Of a DNA stretch of 64,000 nt, positions 11,391 through 27,209 are shown one piece after another (position 1 is the stretch's first letter; each line of letters starts with the position of its first letter). This DNA is from Trematomus loennbergii (taxonomy: Eukaryota; Chordata; Actinopteri; Perciformes; Nototheniidae). The stretch lies in contig JAAOOA010000201.1 in the NCBI GenBank assembly GCA_012861695.1, forward strand, positions 387,501 through 451,500. The letters run 5' to 3'. Below the pieces are notes generated by a model. It was given only the letters and a program-made list of their open reading frames with translations. It was not told the DNA's origin and did no database searches. The position numbers and the translations under genes were made by a program.

Positions 11391-13909
11391 GATGGGGTGA
11401 TCAGTTACTCAGGAACTGGGTGTCAGAGGGTTCAGGTAAAATGGGCCACCAAATCCTGGACGGAGACCACAGCAAAGTTTGCAAATGTTTTCGTTCCAGT
11501 GCTGCACTGTCTCAACTGATTCAACAAAGGAGGCCTTAAAGGCAGTAAATTATGCTTCATCAGGTGCGACAAGACGGTAGCACAACTTTTTTTTTTTTTA
11601 CTTGAATGCCCTCTGGGAATAAAGAGATGTCTTTGAACTTGCAATACATCAAACAATTGCTAATTAATTCGCAATATAGCTTCTGTTTTTTTTATAAAAT
11701 AAAGTGCCCCCATCCAAATCAGCCAACATTGATTAGGCCTTTACAACTAAATATCCATAAAATAAAATCATAGATATTATAGCACAAAACAAACACAGTA
11801 TGCGCAACAGTTGTACAACAAAAAAATTGTTAAAAGTGAGTAGGACCAAAATAATAAATAGGCTAGCCGTCCTGCTAGCTTAAATTTAGCGGTAGGACCA
11901 TAGGGTAGGACAGGAACAGCTAGCACTTATGCTAAAGCTTTTTCCCATTTTGTCTCCTTTATCATTATGATTTAAATGTTGTTTATCTTAACTATTCTTA
12001 GCTATCTGGGTTATGATATACCCTACTTAGACGCAGAAGCTGAACATTACAAATAACGGAGAAAAAAAGCCATATAAACTAGCTAGCTCGCTAAAAGCTA
12101 ACTAGCATAATTTAGCAGAGTAGCAAAACTAGCATTTAAGTAGCATAAGGCTAAGCGTAGTGGATTCAATATATTAATTTGATAGATATAGCCAATAGTT
12201 TAAGTTTGATCACTCCTCACAAATATCTGGTTGTGTCATAAAAGACCTTCAGTACTATTTTACAACTCTTACAGTTAAAAGAAACACACATTTTTACAAA
12301 ATTGAAAGTCGAGCAGTAGCAAAGCAGTGTTAGGCAACATATTTAAAATGATAACAATGTGATGTGTCCTTTCTCGATAGATATGGATACTATTCTTATA
12401 TTCTTATTCTTTTTATGTTACATCACTGGCTAAATATATAGAAACAAAATGAGGGGAAACTACGAAATAAACTGCAAAACAAGTGCACTTATAGTCTAAA
12501 TGTCAGGTTCAGGTTCCCTTCTTAACTACTAAACAAATCCATGAACATAATGTAATTTTTTTTTCTGACTTTATGTGTCACAAACCTGCTTTGTTATTCT
12601 TTACTGCTTTTCCCTAACCCCGGTGTAACACCCATCCACTTTCTCTCTATGCCCTCTTTTCCCTCCTATCTGGTGATTTATTTGCCTCAGTTCCAATATT
12701 TGTCAGCAGTGTGTTTTCTTCCCCTTGTCTAAATGTCACCCCTTCTTCTAAGACAATATAGGGAGTGGGAGAGAGGGAGAACGAGAGGGCAAATGCGGGG
12801 GAGATAGAGGAAGGGGAGGTGGGGGGGGACTCGTAAAATGAGCAACAAAGTTTGGGAAAATTAAACATTAGGTAAGACACTTTTTCCCATGCATGTACAC
12901 ATACGTGGAAACAGAAATGCTGTGTCATAGTTCCTGGTGTGAGGATTCCTTACAGGGACTTCTAGTGGATCAATATTCCTGCAAAGTTTTTTCTAAAGGG
13001 GAAACAAAAGGCTTTAGTTTGTCTTCTCATAAAATGTTTCTCAGCAGCAAATGCACCCCATGCAGGGATTGAAAACACATAGACAAAGACACAAAGACAC
13101 ATATCTTTGTGATAATCATTCAAAGTGCATTATCTAAAGTGCAGAGTCAGATTTGTACGTCTCATGCCAACCTCAACACAATAGAAAGCATACTTACACT
13201 CTTATACTTACGCAGTGCAACTATTATCCCACCCAAAGCGTCCCCCTCCCCTCCCTCAGCATGACGCCTGTCCTCTCTCTCCCACCCTCATTCTCTACCT
13301 CCTTTATAACCCATCACTCCCATCTCCCTGACTCACTTATTCCTGCTGTTTCAACCTGTGGAGTGGACACATTTGTTTTCTGGAGACAAAACTCAATACT
13401 TGCTGACACAATGTTTTTGTAAAAATTTACTTTTACTAGCACTCTCAGATTTTTTTGTTTCTGCTGAAGTTTCTACTGATATGTTCAATTAAATTGGACA
13501 TGTGGACTTATTTTTGCGTCTAAAGGATGCTTGCAGTTTGTCAAACATTCCTGTGAGCATGCTTTTGCTGTCAGCGACAGTGCAAGGGAAGAAACTTTTA
13601 CTGATTGAAATTGGGATTAAGTTTCAATTTGATCAACTTGTTGAGAACAAAAGTAGGATAACTGGATACCACAGGACTATGAACTGGTAAGAATGAGCTA
13701 CTTTTGCAAAAATAAATAAATAAAATGTGTATTCTGTTGTAAAGCTGCAGAATCATGACCACAACGTTTAGAAATTAAATATTAATAATGCAATTTTTGA
13801 TGATTGAAAAAGAAAAATAGGATGATGAACTTTTGAATTTAGTCTCTAACCTGTGAATTTGTAATTTCAACAGATATGCGGGGATCATCCCCAAACTCTA
13901 CGGCAGAAA

Positions 13910-14006
13910 CATAAAGCAACACACAGACAGACAAACAGACAGACACAGACAGACAGACAGACAGACAGAGAAACAGACAGACAGACAGACAGACACAGAA
14001 ACAGAC

Positions 14007-14043
<37 letters not shown>

Positions 14044-14098
14044 CAGAAACAGACAGAGACAGACAGTCAGACAGAGAGACAGACAGTCAGACAGACGG
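13910..14098 (+). repeat. (ACAG)n microsatellite just upstream of wnt4
   Basis: Imperfect acag/cagacagaca repeats ending only about 10 bp before the proposed wnt4 start codon. If that start is right, the array lies in the 5' leader or proximal promoter, where length changes could matter. Confidence 0.93.
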
Positions 14099-14106
14099 AC
14101 AGTCTG

Positions 14107-17100
14107 ATGCCAACTGTCTTCACTGTCAATCTCACGGCACCACTCCTCCTCCTGTTGCTATGGGCAACCCCCCACCATGGCAACCAACTGGCTGTAAGTC
14201 TAGCGTGCGAGCGAGGAAGAGAAAGAGGGAGTTTGTTTGTCATGCTATAACTTTTAAAAGATGGTGACATGTCTCTAAATCTCTTTCAGTCGCTCCCTCT
14301 CGTTCTTTGTCTCTCTCCTGGTGACCTTTTCTCTTTTCTCCCTCTCTGTGTCTTCCCCTTGTTTCCATCCTCTCTAAAACTCTGCCCGGTCGTTACCTCT
14401 TCATCCTTTCTGTACCCTCCTTTCACTTCTTCGTGCACTCTTCCTCTTCCACCCCCCCTGCCTCATTATGCATCCTTTTTGCCCCCCTCATGCCCAATAA
14501 TTTCTTTTTCCACACCTCACCACTCCCCTTTTTCTTGCCTCATTATGAATCATTTTTGTCCCCCTCATGCCAATAACCCCCCTCTCTGTGCCTCAGCTCC
14601 CTGGCCAGGCTGCCCCGCTCCAGGCCCGTGTCCGGCGCGGCTCCATGTGCCCGGCTGAGGGGGCTGACCCCGGGGCAGGTGGGGGTGTGCCGGGCGCGAG
14701 GGAGGTCATGGAGTCCGTACGCAGGCCGCCGAGATGGTCATCGAAGAGGTAAGGTTTCAGGGTCGATCAACATATCCTCAGTCTAGAATGATGCACTGAT
14801 ACTGATTCAAAAAGCAGGATTGTATATCACATTTTTGCAAAATCACAACCAGTAAATCGATATGTATGTATCCAATGGTTACATGCTGTTTTACAAAGTA
14901 CAAATGTATTTTCTTGTTTGTTGTCTTAAAAATGTGTCTTTCTCGATGTTGAAACAGAGTTGCTGTGAGGCAAGAACAAATGCAGACTTGATCTTAAAAT
15001 AAAGTATTATTATACATTAGTTATTAGTCTTAATCTCACTGCTTTGTGTGTCACGGTTTAACTCTAAAGTGCCAGCACCAGTTCAGGAATCGCCGCTGGA
15101 ACTGTTCCACCACCTCACGAGGGATCAACGTTTTTGGCAGAGTCATGAACCAAGGTATCTAAAAATTGAATCAATCACCAGCTAATGAATGCATGCAACT
15201 CTCACCTGAAGACTTACTGCATCACATACCTACATTTTAACAAAGCCTTCAGTTAGAGGCACTATATTTTCATGGTAGTTAATTTGAATGTTTTATGCAT
15301 TTTTATTGTATCTTATTTTATTTGTATTTCTATTTGTATTCCACACACTATCTTGTCTTCTCATTTTGCTGTAACTCCATCATATACAATGTTGTTGTCT
15401 GTAAAAAGCCCACTGAGACAAACGTATTTTGTGATATTGGGCTATACAAATAAAGTTTGATTTAGTTTAGTTTATTTGTTTATAGTGTCATGGACAGTCC
15501 CATTGATCAACTGTCACAAAAAACAGTAAATGGGGCAGCTTTAGCTAACATTGCTAATTTCCAGCTGTTGCCAGATGATAATGGACACTCTTAAAGGTCA
15601 CCTATTATGCAAAATCCACTTGTTCATGTCTTTCTACATCAACATGTGTCCCCTCTGTGTAAAGAGACTCTGAAGTTTCAGGAAAAAAGATTCTCTCTTT
15701 TTGTCCTGATCCATTTATATAAGAACCTGTCTGAAAAGAGCTGATCAGATTTTGGACACTTTATGATGTCATAACGATGTTTTGGCTTGTGTAACCATTA
15801 GCCAATCACCAACCAAGGTAACCCCCCCCCCCCCACCTTATCACCTGAATCTCCTAGAGTCCAATTGTGTTCTTTTAACCAAATATCTCTCAGAGGGGCG
15901 TGGGGAGGGCTCCTTATTTTCATCTAAAGTAACAGACAGAGAATCAGCACTTTTGAAACAGGGCTGAAACAGAGGGGATTATGGGATGCTGCAATGATCT
16001 GTTTGGTGTTTGAGCCAATCAGAGACATGTTTTGTATATATCTGAGACCTATAATATATTGATGAAAAACAGTATAATCGGGGACCTTTAAAATCACAAT
16101 ACATCAACAGCATTTGATTTGATTTGATCACATGCTTTCTTCTGGTTGCAGGGACTCGTGAGGCGGCCTTTGTCCACGCCCTGTCCTCTGCAGCCGTGGC
16201 GGTTGCGGTGACGAGAGCCTGTACCCGGGGGGAGCTGGACCGCTGCGGCTGCGACAGGAAGGTCAGGGGGGTCAGCCCCGAAGGTGAGCTGGACCCCTTC
16301 GCATGATAATGACATAATGTGGGAGGCTGTGGCGCAGTGGTCTAGTGCATTGGTGTCGGATCAGGGGAGCACAGGTTCAAACCCCACTGCAGTCAGCATG
16401 TCGTTGTGTCCCTGGGCAAGACACTTCACCCCAAATTGCTCCTGTGGGGATTGCTCACAGTTTGAGTATGTAAGTCGCTTTGGATAAAAGCGTCTAACAA
16501 GACATGTAATGTAACTCCGTACTGTCTGACACACGTAGCAAAAAAATGCTGCTGATTTAGATGGGTTAAACTTTGGAAAGTGTAGCGCTAATGTCCACAT
16601 GCCAGACAGAGAGAGCAGATATTTTCCTATCAGCTGCTTCTGTGTGATCCAGTGTGTCTTTTTTAGCTTTAAATTCAAATGTGCAGTTGTTTCATGAAGG
16701 AATACAATGATATTGATACTGATTTTGGAGCGATACTGACTCAAATAGCTTGATCAGCTAATACAATCTATGTTTATATATGTTAAATGCACATTATACT
16801 GCAACTACTTTTAAAACCAGTTTAAGTTTTCACCTTTTTTAAATTTTATTTATCATTTAGAATTTTTTTATAGTAATTAGCGGGTTTATGAGTTATATTT
16901 TCTTAATGTTACATTTATTGTGAAGTTAGGAAAGCACTTTTAAGTAAGTCTAATGTTGCCTTGGGAAAAGATCCAATTCACTTTTAACCAGGCATATGGC
17001 TTATTATTTAAACATTGGCATGGGATCAGTACTCAATTTGGGCCAATAACAAAAGCCCAGGTATAAAGTTGAAAAAAGTTGGATGTGTTAATCCCTAGCT

Positions 17101-19580
17101 TTAAGGGTGCACATATCCAAATACTCTGTCCCACCTCAGGCTTCCAGTGGTCGGGCTGCAGTGACAACCTTTCCTACGGTGTGGCTTTCTCCCAAACATT
17201 TGTGGATGAACCAGAACGAGCCAAAGGGGTGTCAGCGGGGCGACCACTCATGAACCTCCACAACAACGAGGCAGGCAGAAAGGTTGGTGCTCACACCTCT
17301 TTGACTACATCTCAGTTCCTTTCCAAGACGATTTCATTTGTGAGACTTGATCTTCTCTGCTTTTATTCCCCATCCTCTCGTCCTCAGGCCATCCTTCACA
17401 ACATGCAGGTGGAGTGTAAGTGTCATGGCGTCTCCGGCTCCTGTGAGTTGAGGACCTGCTGGAAGGTGATGCCTCCTTTCAGGCGCGTCGGTGTGGTGCT
17501 CAAGGAACGCTTTGATGGAGCCACAGAGGTATCAGACTACATGTTTTAAGCTGGTAACCACTTGTATAAGTCACATGAGTTGAAGCATATGAGCTTTATC
17601 AGTATCAAAGTTCCCAGTCTGTAACTCTCCACAAGAATAGAACAAAATAAAATACTTTTTGCGCGCGAAAAGTAGACACTTGTCTTATTAAAGAGGATAC
17701 ATTAAAACCATAAACAATAGAACACAATACCCCTAGGAGCCAAAAGAGCCCAATGTAAATATATAAAAATGCTGTCTGCTGAGGTAGCAATCTAGGTTTT
17801 TTTATGGATGAAGATATCTTATGGCAACAGTCCCAAACATTTATAATGCAAGCTTTCTTTGCACAGGGGACGCTATACCTTTTCCCCAAAGGCAGCAAAT
17901 GGAAGTGGTATTTGAAGCCATGGCTGTAGTTGTCTAACATCTTGCCATCATCATCCTCCTCGTCTCTTTAGGTCCGCCTGACTCGTATAGGATCCAGAAC
18001 GGCCCTGCTCCCCGCGACCCGCAGGTCAAACCCCCCGCTGCCAGAGACCTCCTGTACCTCGCACCCTCTCCTGATTTCTGCCACCTCGACCCCGACAACG
18101 GTATCCCCGGCACTGCTGGCAGGAGGTGTAACGGTAAGATCAACGTGAAGGGGAAACAAAGAGATGGCAAAAGTACACACATCCTTTACTCAAGTAGAAG
18201 TACAGATACTCGTGTTTAAAAATACTCTGGTGAAAGTAGAAGTACTGACTAAACTTCTTTACTCAAGTCAAAGTAAGAGGGCTTTGAAATGTACTTAAGT
18301 AAAAGTACCCATAACTAGCAGCTGTTTTAAAGAGTACCTGACCTCCCTTTATATTAATAGAACAATAATGTCATTGTTAGCTAATGAATGTTTCCATGCT
18401 GAACAACGGCAACATGACAACGTTTTCATTGGTCCCTCTTCTTTAGAGAAGACCAGGAAATGATGGATACACGGATCGTGTTCAAATCAATAGGCACGCA
18501 ATGACTCTAAATAATAATGATCAGGCCACCAAACACACATTCAAACTAAAGGAACCAGCCTGTTTGGAAAATGTGAGAAGTAGAAAGTACAGGTATTTGG
18601 GTTCAACATGTAAGAAGTAGAAAGTACAGGTATTTGGGTTCAACATGTAAGAAGTAGAAAGTACAGGTATTTGGGTTCAAAATGTAAGAAGTAGAAAGTA
18701 CAGGTATTTGTGTTCAAAATGTAAGAAGTAGAAAGTACAGGTATTTGGGTTCAAATGTAAGAAGTAGAAAGTACAGGTATTTGTGTTCAAAATGTAAGAA
18801 GTAGAAAGTACAGGTATTTGTGTTCAAAATGTAAGAAGTAGAAAGTACAGGTATTTGTGTTCAAAATGTAAGAAGTAGAAAGTACAGGTATTTGTGTTCA
18901 AAATGTAAGAAGTAGAAAGTACAGGTATTTGTGTTCAAAATGTAAGAAGTAGAAAGTACAGGTATTTGTGTTCAAAATGTAAGAAGTAGAAAGTACAGGT
19001 ATTTGGGTTCAAAATGTAAGAAGTCAAAGTAAAAAGTTGTCAGAAAAATAAAGTAAAGTACTGATACCAGAAATATTACCTTAGGGGGTTACCGTGGTTG
19101 GTGATTGGCTAATGGTTACACAAGCCAAAAAATCGTTATGACATCATAAAGTGGCCAAAATCTGATCAGCTCATTTTCATACAGGTTTGAATATAAATGG
19201 ATCAGGACAAAAAGAGAGAATCTTTGTTCCTGAAACTTTCAGAGTCTCTTTACACAGAGGGGACACATGTTGATGTAGAAGAGACTTGAAAAAGTGGATT
19301 TTGCATAATAGGTGACCTTTAATGATGACGTAAAGCACTTTGAATTGCCTCTGTGTCTGAAAATGTGCTATATAAATAAACGTACCTTACCTTACCTATT
19401 GAAACACAGGAACCTCCCGCCTGGCCCCTGACGGCTGTGAGCTGGTGTGCTGCGGGCCGGGGTACAGGGCGGGCCGGGCGGAAGTGGTGCAGCGCTGCTC
19501 CTGCAAGTTCTCCTGGTGCTGCTCTCCGTCCGCTGCCAGCAGTGCAAGAACACCGTCCCATCCACACCTGCAGAGTCTAA
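14107..19580 (+). CDS. wnt4b: Wnt4-type secreted signalling protein, eight exons
   Basis: Exons, all with AG/GT borders: 14107-14193 (signal peptide with a leucine run, ends ATNWL), 14597-14748, 15070-15154 ([10 protein letters not shown]), 16152-16283 (GTREAAF...TRACT...GCDR), 17140-17282 (FQWSGCSDN...[10 protein letters not shown]), 17388-17528 ([13 protein letters not shown]), 17972-18133 (YLAPSPDFC), 19410-19580 (DGCELVCCG...CSCKF, stop). CHGVSGSC carries the serine acylated by Porcupine. FQWSGCSDN and GTREAAF are typical of the Wnt4 subfamily. Spliced length is about 357 residues, usual for Wnt4. Assigning the b paralogue is an inference. One-base shifts are needed in exons 1 (C run), 2 (two G losses), 7 (C run) and 8, all at or near homopolymers. 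It is convergent with cdc42. Splits inside the second and last human-type exons give it more introns than I recall for human WNT4. Confidence 0.9.
15240..15480 (+). mobile_element. LINE-type 3' tail in wnt4 intron 3
   Basis: Ends 'gatattgggctatacaaata' then 'aagtttgattta', the inverse of the terminus seen at 10440. No coding part remains. Confidence 0.6.
15595..16087 (+). mobile_element. MITE family A, complete reference copy
   Basis: Flanked by TTAA at 15591-15594 and 16088-16091. Ends AGGTCACCTATTATGC and, inverted, AGGTCCCCGATTATAC. It is 493 bp with no open frame of note. The TTAA duplication is the target-site signature of piggyBac-type transposases. It carries one unit of the 'ctacatcaacatgtgtcccc' motif that is amplified at 871-1797 and 55575-56748. 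It lies in wnt4 intron 3. Confidence 0.82.
16322..16512 (+). mobile_element. tRNA-derived SINE in wnt4 intron 4
   Basis: The head contains an A-box-like 'tggcgcagtggtctagtgc' and a B-box-like 'ggttcaaacccc', both pol III promoter elements. The tail 'gtcgctttggataaaagcg' is the L2-like 3' end used by many fish SINEs. Length about 190 bp. Confidence 0.82.
18571..19030 (+). repeat. 37-bp minisatellite in wnt4 intron 7, about 12 copies
   Basis: The unit reads GTAAGAAGTAGAAAGTACAG then GTATTTGTGTTCAAAAT. Variation is mainly tgtg/tggg and 'aacatg/aaaatg'. Each unit contains a GTAAG donor-like word. The sequence is unrelated to the 37-bp array at 871-1797 despite the same period. Confidence 0.93.
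19080..19318 (-). mobile_element. MITE family A, half copy in wnt4 intron 7
   Basis: Shares 'ttggtgattggctaatggtt' through 'gcataataggtgacct' with family A and is followed by TTAA (19319-19322). The distal half is missing. It directly abuts the 37-bp minisatellite region. Confidence 0.75.
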
Positions 19581-20150
19581 AAGATCCCCGAAAAACACCA
19601 AGCAGAAAGACCCGAACAAACCACCTGACAGACCAATCTGAACAACAAGACGGGATGGACAATAACACACCTAACACACACCTTTAGCACCAAATTATCC
19701 TAAAACTCTGGTCTTAAATTGAACACATTTTCGACTGAAGCTGTGCGGCTAAGTTTGAGGATTGTGTTGTAAAAGCTGCAAAGTTAGAGTACATGTATCA
19801 AAAGCATCAAAAGTAAATAACACAGGTGTGCAGAAACAGACACACTCAACTGTTATCCTCTCAACACACTGACAACGCTTTTAAAGCTGAACTTAACCAT
19901 GACTAACAGGGAATCATTGCAGCACTGTTCTTATCGTGACAGACTACTAGCAGGTCTTTATTTACTGTATTTATGTCTTCTCCTCTCTTCTGGTTTATTT
20001 ATTTGTATATCAGAGTCTTTGCTTTAATTCAGCGGCATCTTTAGCAAAAGAAAATAACGTCTACTTACATCAGAGTCTGTCTTGTGTTGCGCTCTCCTTC
20101 ATGTTCCTGCACACGCAGTGCTTTTGGGCTGTTCAAGAAAACCTAATAAA
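19581..20150 (+). other. Probable wnt4 3' untranslated region with polyadenylation signal
   Basis: After the stop at 19578-19580 the sequence has no coding potential. A canonical AATAAA stands at 20145-20150. The real end of the message is not determined. Confidence 0.45.
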
Positions 20151-20554
20151 TACAGTAGTTTTATCCCAAAAAACACAGTACGTTTCTTGAGTTTCTTATT
20201 CACCAGAAGTTTCTTAAGATGCTGTTATACTTGAAACATGCTTTTTCCCTTTCCTGTAGTGTGTTATAAAAGTTGTTGTGCATGTAAATGGTCAGCAAAG
20301 GCTAAAATCCCCGTGTTCCCTCCATGCTGCATGAGAGCAAAATTGCACAGTTGTAGTTTAGAGACGTTCATGGGCTGTTTTTCCAGCTCCATTTCTTTAG
20401 CCAATCAGTCAAATGGTAGTTGTTTTTTATTGCTGATTGGCTTATTCCCAAGAAACGTATAAGCTAATCTTTGGTAAACACAATATTTAGACCGGTGCTT
20501 TTGCGTGATTTCTGGTGGACAAACTACATTTTACAGATCTGTTCTTTAACTTAA

Positions 20555-21167
20555 AGGTCACCTATCATGCTATTTTTAGGCAATGGCATAGGTCTCAGAT
20601 ATATACAAATATATAAAAAACATGTCTATGAAGTGTTTTTCTCAAAATACCATACATATAAAGCTATTAAAAAAAGGAGGGGGGCTGAGCTCATGCAGGA
20701 CCCGGCAGCTACTGTCTAAACTAAATACTGCCGTGATGAAACGCCATATCATGGATTATCAAGGATTATTTCTGAAACAGTATGGAGCTCAAAGGCTTTC
20801 TCTCTTGCCGGTTATACCACAAGGTGAGTTCCTTTTTTTCCTGCTTCTTCACACACATGCTCTCCAGAACAGGTTAGCTCTGAGTGTTAGCCATGCTAAT
20901 GTAAACACCAACCATATTATGTCCAAAACAGTCGGGCATTGTTTTGATAGCAACGTTTCTGATCGGGCCGTGGGTCCACATTTCTGATATTACGTCATAT
21001 CGGACGCAAATCTGGATCAGCTCCGTTGTACCCCCGTTTTTAGAGATTTGGGTACGGAGGAAAAGAGAGGGTTTTATTTTCTGACGCTGCGTGAGTTCCC
21101 CGACACACCGGGGACACATATTTATGTATAAAAGACATCAAAAAGTGCATTTGCATGATAGGTCCCC
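20555..21167. mobile_element. TTAA-flanked MITE family B, complete copy
   Basis: TTAA at 20551-20554 and 21168-21171. Ends AGGTCACCTATCATGC and, inverted, GGGGACCTATCATGC. The termini are close to family A but the interior differs (tagagatttgggtacgg; cgacacaccggggacaca). No transposase. Lies between the wnt4 and cdc42 3' ends. Confidence 0.8.
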
Positions 21168-21599
21168 TTAAGAAATTGATCAGTAGACACAATTGTATGA
21201 GTGTCCTCTAAGAACTTATTTGATGTAGTTTCTAATTATTTCAGAGAACCATAATGCTTGCAAGCTGTCAGATACAGGTGCCAGTGTGAGTGCAGGGACA
21301 AAACACACTGCAATGCACCAGCAGCTGACATGGAACTGATGTAAGCCATGCAAAGATTGGCATTACTTTAAGAAATAAAATGCATTTAATATCCACAAAC
21401 CACCTCTACTGCGGTTCACTAGAGTTATCATTTGCTGTGCATGCACCATCCTCCCTCCAACACACAAACAATGGCCGCTTTCTTCATCATTAAACCATTT
21501 TATTAAAAAGATCCTGTGATTACAAACACCCAGAAATGTACTAGCAAAAGGTTTTGGTCTCAATCTCAGCCAAGATTAAGAAATATTCAAAACATTACA

Positions 21600-22359
21600 A
21601 TTTAATTTGTTTTATTATCAAATCGCTCAAAGTTGGTCGTCTAGCAATACAAAAAAAAAAGGTTTCAAAAATGAATAACTGCTACACATTTCCCAAAACA
21701 GTCACAGAATTAATACAATGAACATAAAAGAAGAATAAAATAGAATTTCATAATTCTATAGAAGCAGGGAAATGGGTAAAAACGCAGATTTGGCCTCCCC
21801 AGACGTTTCTGGGAACTTAAAGAAAGTTAACGATGTTTGTTTGGAGTGACAATACATCTCTGCTTTCCTTATGTAATTCAAAAGGAGCAGAAAATAAAAT
21901 AGAGTAACACTTAACACTAAGTCGCCCCTTTAAAAAACTGATCTTCACTATAGAACTTAATGTTGAAGTGTTTCTCTAAACTGGGTTCAAAAGCCCCAAT
22001 AGGGAAAACACAGAGGAGGTCAAAAGCAATTATATAAAATAATCTTTAAAAAGAATGGAGCAACAGTGACAGGCAGGGGGGGCCCGCCCACCTGAGTATT
22101 TGTAGAGAGAGTATTGCTAAAAGCTTTCAGAAGAGGAGATAGGTGACACTCACTGCATGCTGAAGCTCCCTCAGCATCTTTCAACCTTTATTTTCAAGGC
22201 ACAATCAGTGTACACGTGTTTGAGAGTAAGTCTCAATGGCATTGTACCTCCCTTCCCCTTTTGTTTTGTCCTTTTTTTTCAAGATGGCCATTGATCTTTC
22301 TGATGATTTGATTCGCCCCACCTTTATTTCTAACACCGTCTCTCGCCGTCGTTGTTCAT
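21600..22359 (-). other. Probable cdc42 3' untranslated region
   Basis: Downstream of the stop codon on the minus strand. AATAAA on the minus strand occurs near 22190 and AATAAAAC near 21615. The end point is uncertain. Confidence 0.4.
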
Positions 22360-25071
<2,712 letters not shown>

Positions 25072-25506
25072 CTACAGAGAGAGAGAGCAGAAAGGAAACA
25101 TCAAAATCAAACAGAAATACAGTCAGTCTGTTAGAGGCAGACGCTGGGAGGAAGTAACAAGTTACCACATATTTACATCAACAGGAAGCACAATGATTCA
25201 AGTGTCAAACCGACAAAAGGCTCCAAATATAAATATCTGTTACAAGTTTGAGTCAGGCAAGCGAAGTAGTGCATTTTCTCAAATACTGTGCATGAATACA
25301 GTTTGAGGTACTTTACTCAAGTGTTGATTTTCCTGTTTATTCTTATTTTCCAATGCACGAGGGAATTTCTTTTCATTTGTATTTCTACACATTTTTGAGA
25401 CAGATATCATTTCTCGTTGGTAAGTATAGTTAACCGATTAAAATGCTACTTATAAAACGGATGAGTCAAATCAAGCAATCTGATTGGTTCTTAGCCGTGA
25501 TATAAT

Positions 25507-26155
25507 AGGCGCTTTCACACCGGAGTACTTTTTTCCCTTTTAGCTCCGATAGTTGCTGGGATTTTGCGTTCACACCAAAAAGAGAACTTAGTTCATGAGA
25601 ACTTTTACCCCCCTTTTTAGTGCCTGCTAGAGAGGTGGTACTTTCCTGGGGAGAAAAAAGCTCCAATTTCTGATTGGCTGGGCGAATTGCAAACCACGCC
25701 CCGTAAAACTTGGAAAGGTTTTGTGAAGCCGCCATTGTATTTGCTGGCATTAGCATTATTAGCATTAGCCCCGCGCACAAACGCAGAGAGACTAACTTAT
25801 GGCAACACAAAAGAAAACATGGGAGCGGTGGAGATGAGGAGGTGTCGGCGTTCTGGTGATTTACTCGGAAGGCTTCAGTAGAAGCTGCTGGGAGTCCAGC
25901 AGCTTCTACTGAAGCCAGTCCCCAACTCCGGGGACTTCCGGCCGGTGACTTCGGGTGGCAGTATACGCCGTGAAGTTGTTTGCGGCCTGCCAGTAAACCC
26001 AAAGCAGAAGAAGAAGAAGTTACGTCAGCGGCTTCATTCGCGTAATCTTCCCTCAGGGACTTATTCCGGTGTGAACGCGATCTGCTCTTTAGTTCCATGG
26101 GGGCACTAAGTGCTGGGAACTAAGTACGGCAAAGTACTTGGTGTGAAAGCAGCTC
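25507..26155 (+). mobile_element. Element F copy 3, in the cdc42 5' region
   Basis: Left end GGCGCTTTCACACCGGAGTA and right end AGTACTTGGTGTGAAAGC form the inverted termini. Contains the same 'gctaat' block, hairpin and '(agaaga)' stretch as the other copies. The long minus-strand frame inside is not conserved as protein between copies. Confidence 0.8.
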
Positions 26156-26264
26156 TTGTTAGAAATGGTAGTAACTCATTAATAAATGGTGATTTGTTTC
26201 ACACTTTACAACAAGGCTCCCTTTTGGCAACTATAAATGTTAGGAACTCGTAAATAAATGGTCA

Positions 26265-26565
26265 TAAAGAGATGCCAAGAAACATCAAGATGGATGGGGG
26301 GGGGAATCAACTCAGTGAACAACAGATACCAAGGATGCTGGCTGATGAAGAAGACGAAGTAAGCTAGGTAGCCAATATAAGACTTAGCAGTACAGATACA
26401 TGTGGGCTCACTAGTTGGCAAGATGACTAAGCCTTATATTGGCTACCTAGCGTACTTCGTCTTCTTCATCAGCTAGCATCCTTGGTATCTGTTGCTCACT
26501 GAGTTGATTCTCGCTAAGTAGCCAATATAAGGCTTAGTCATCTTGCCAAATAGTGAGCCTGTGTT
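26265..26565. repeat. Large hairpin with about 70-bp arms plus a third partial arm
   Basis: Left arm near 26316-26386 (CAGATACCAAGGATGCTGGC ... TAGCCAATATAAG) is repeated inverted at 26434-26500 (CTTATATTGGCTACCTAGC ... GGATACCAAGATC-like). A third fragment with 'tagccaatataaggcttagt' follows at 26518-26548. Unrelated to element F. It is upstream of cdc42 exon 1 on that gene's strand. Confidence 0.8.
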
Positions 26566-27209
26566 GATGTATGCAAACTATGTTAGAACTAAATGGTTCT
26601 TAATGATTAATAAAGTGTTTACAACCTAATTAAAACCCCTTATGAATCCTTTATAAGGGTAGTCTTATTGTAAAGTGGTACCGAAAGGTCTTTGCCTGTA
26701 ACATCCTGTGTATCTTGTAAGATTTTACACGGCCGATACACTTAATAACCTTACAATCAGCTGCCAGTTTATTACGCACACCTAATGAAACTAATGAAGT
26801 CTAATAAAACCGACCTGCAATAAAGCACGACTTTAATGAAGGTTAAAATGCTCGGTTTCTATTTTAGAGAGGTGTTTGATTTTAATCACGGTCATTTTGG
26901 AGGATACAATTAATGATGCACCTGAGCTGTATTGCAAAATGCATTAAAGGACACCTCACGGTCCCCTCGTTCCTTGGAAGAGGCGGAGAGGTGGGTGTTT
27001 GTCATCTGCTGGTGGACTAACTGGAGAGAATTACAGTGCTTGCCTCGACGGGGAGGGATTGCATTGAATTAAAGCAGCGGGAGCAAACGCTTGCCTCGGG
27101 GAGGGAGAAAAAAAGACACAGCGGAGAATAAACAGAAAGGTAACCATGGTAACGATGCACAGGAAGTCTTCTTCGCGGCTTTTGTGGCAGACTACAGCGC
27201 CACTTACAG

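Noticed and set aside
25466..26098. 210-codon minus-strand frame
   Set aside because: Lies within element F, with frames not preserved in the other two copies.
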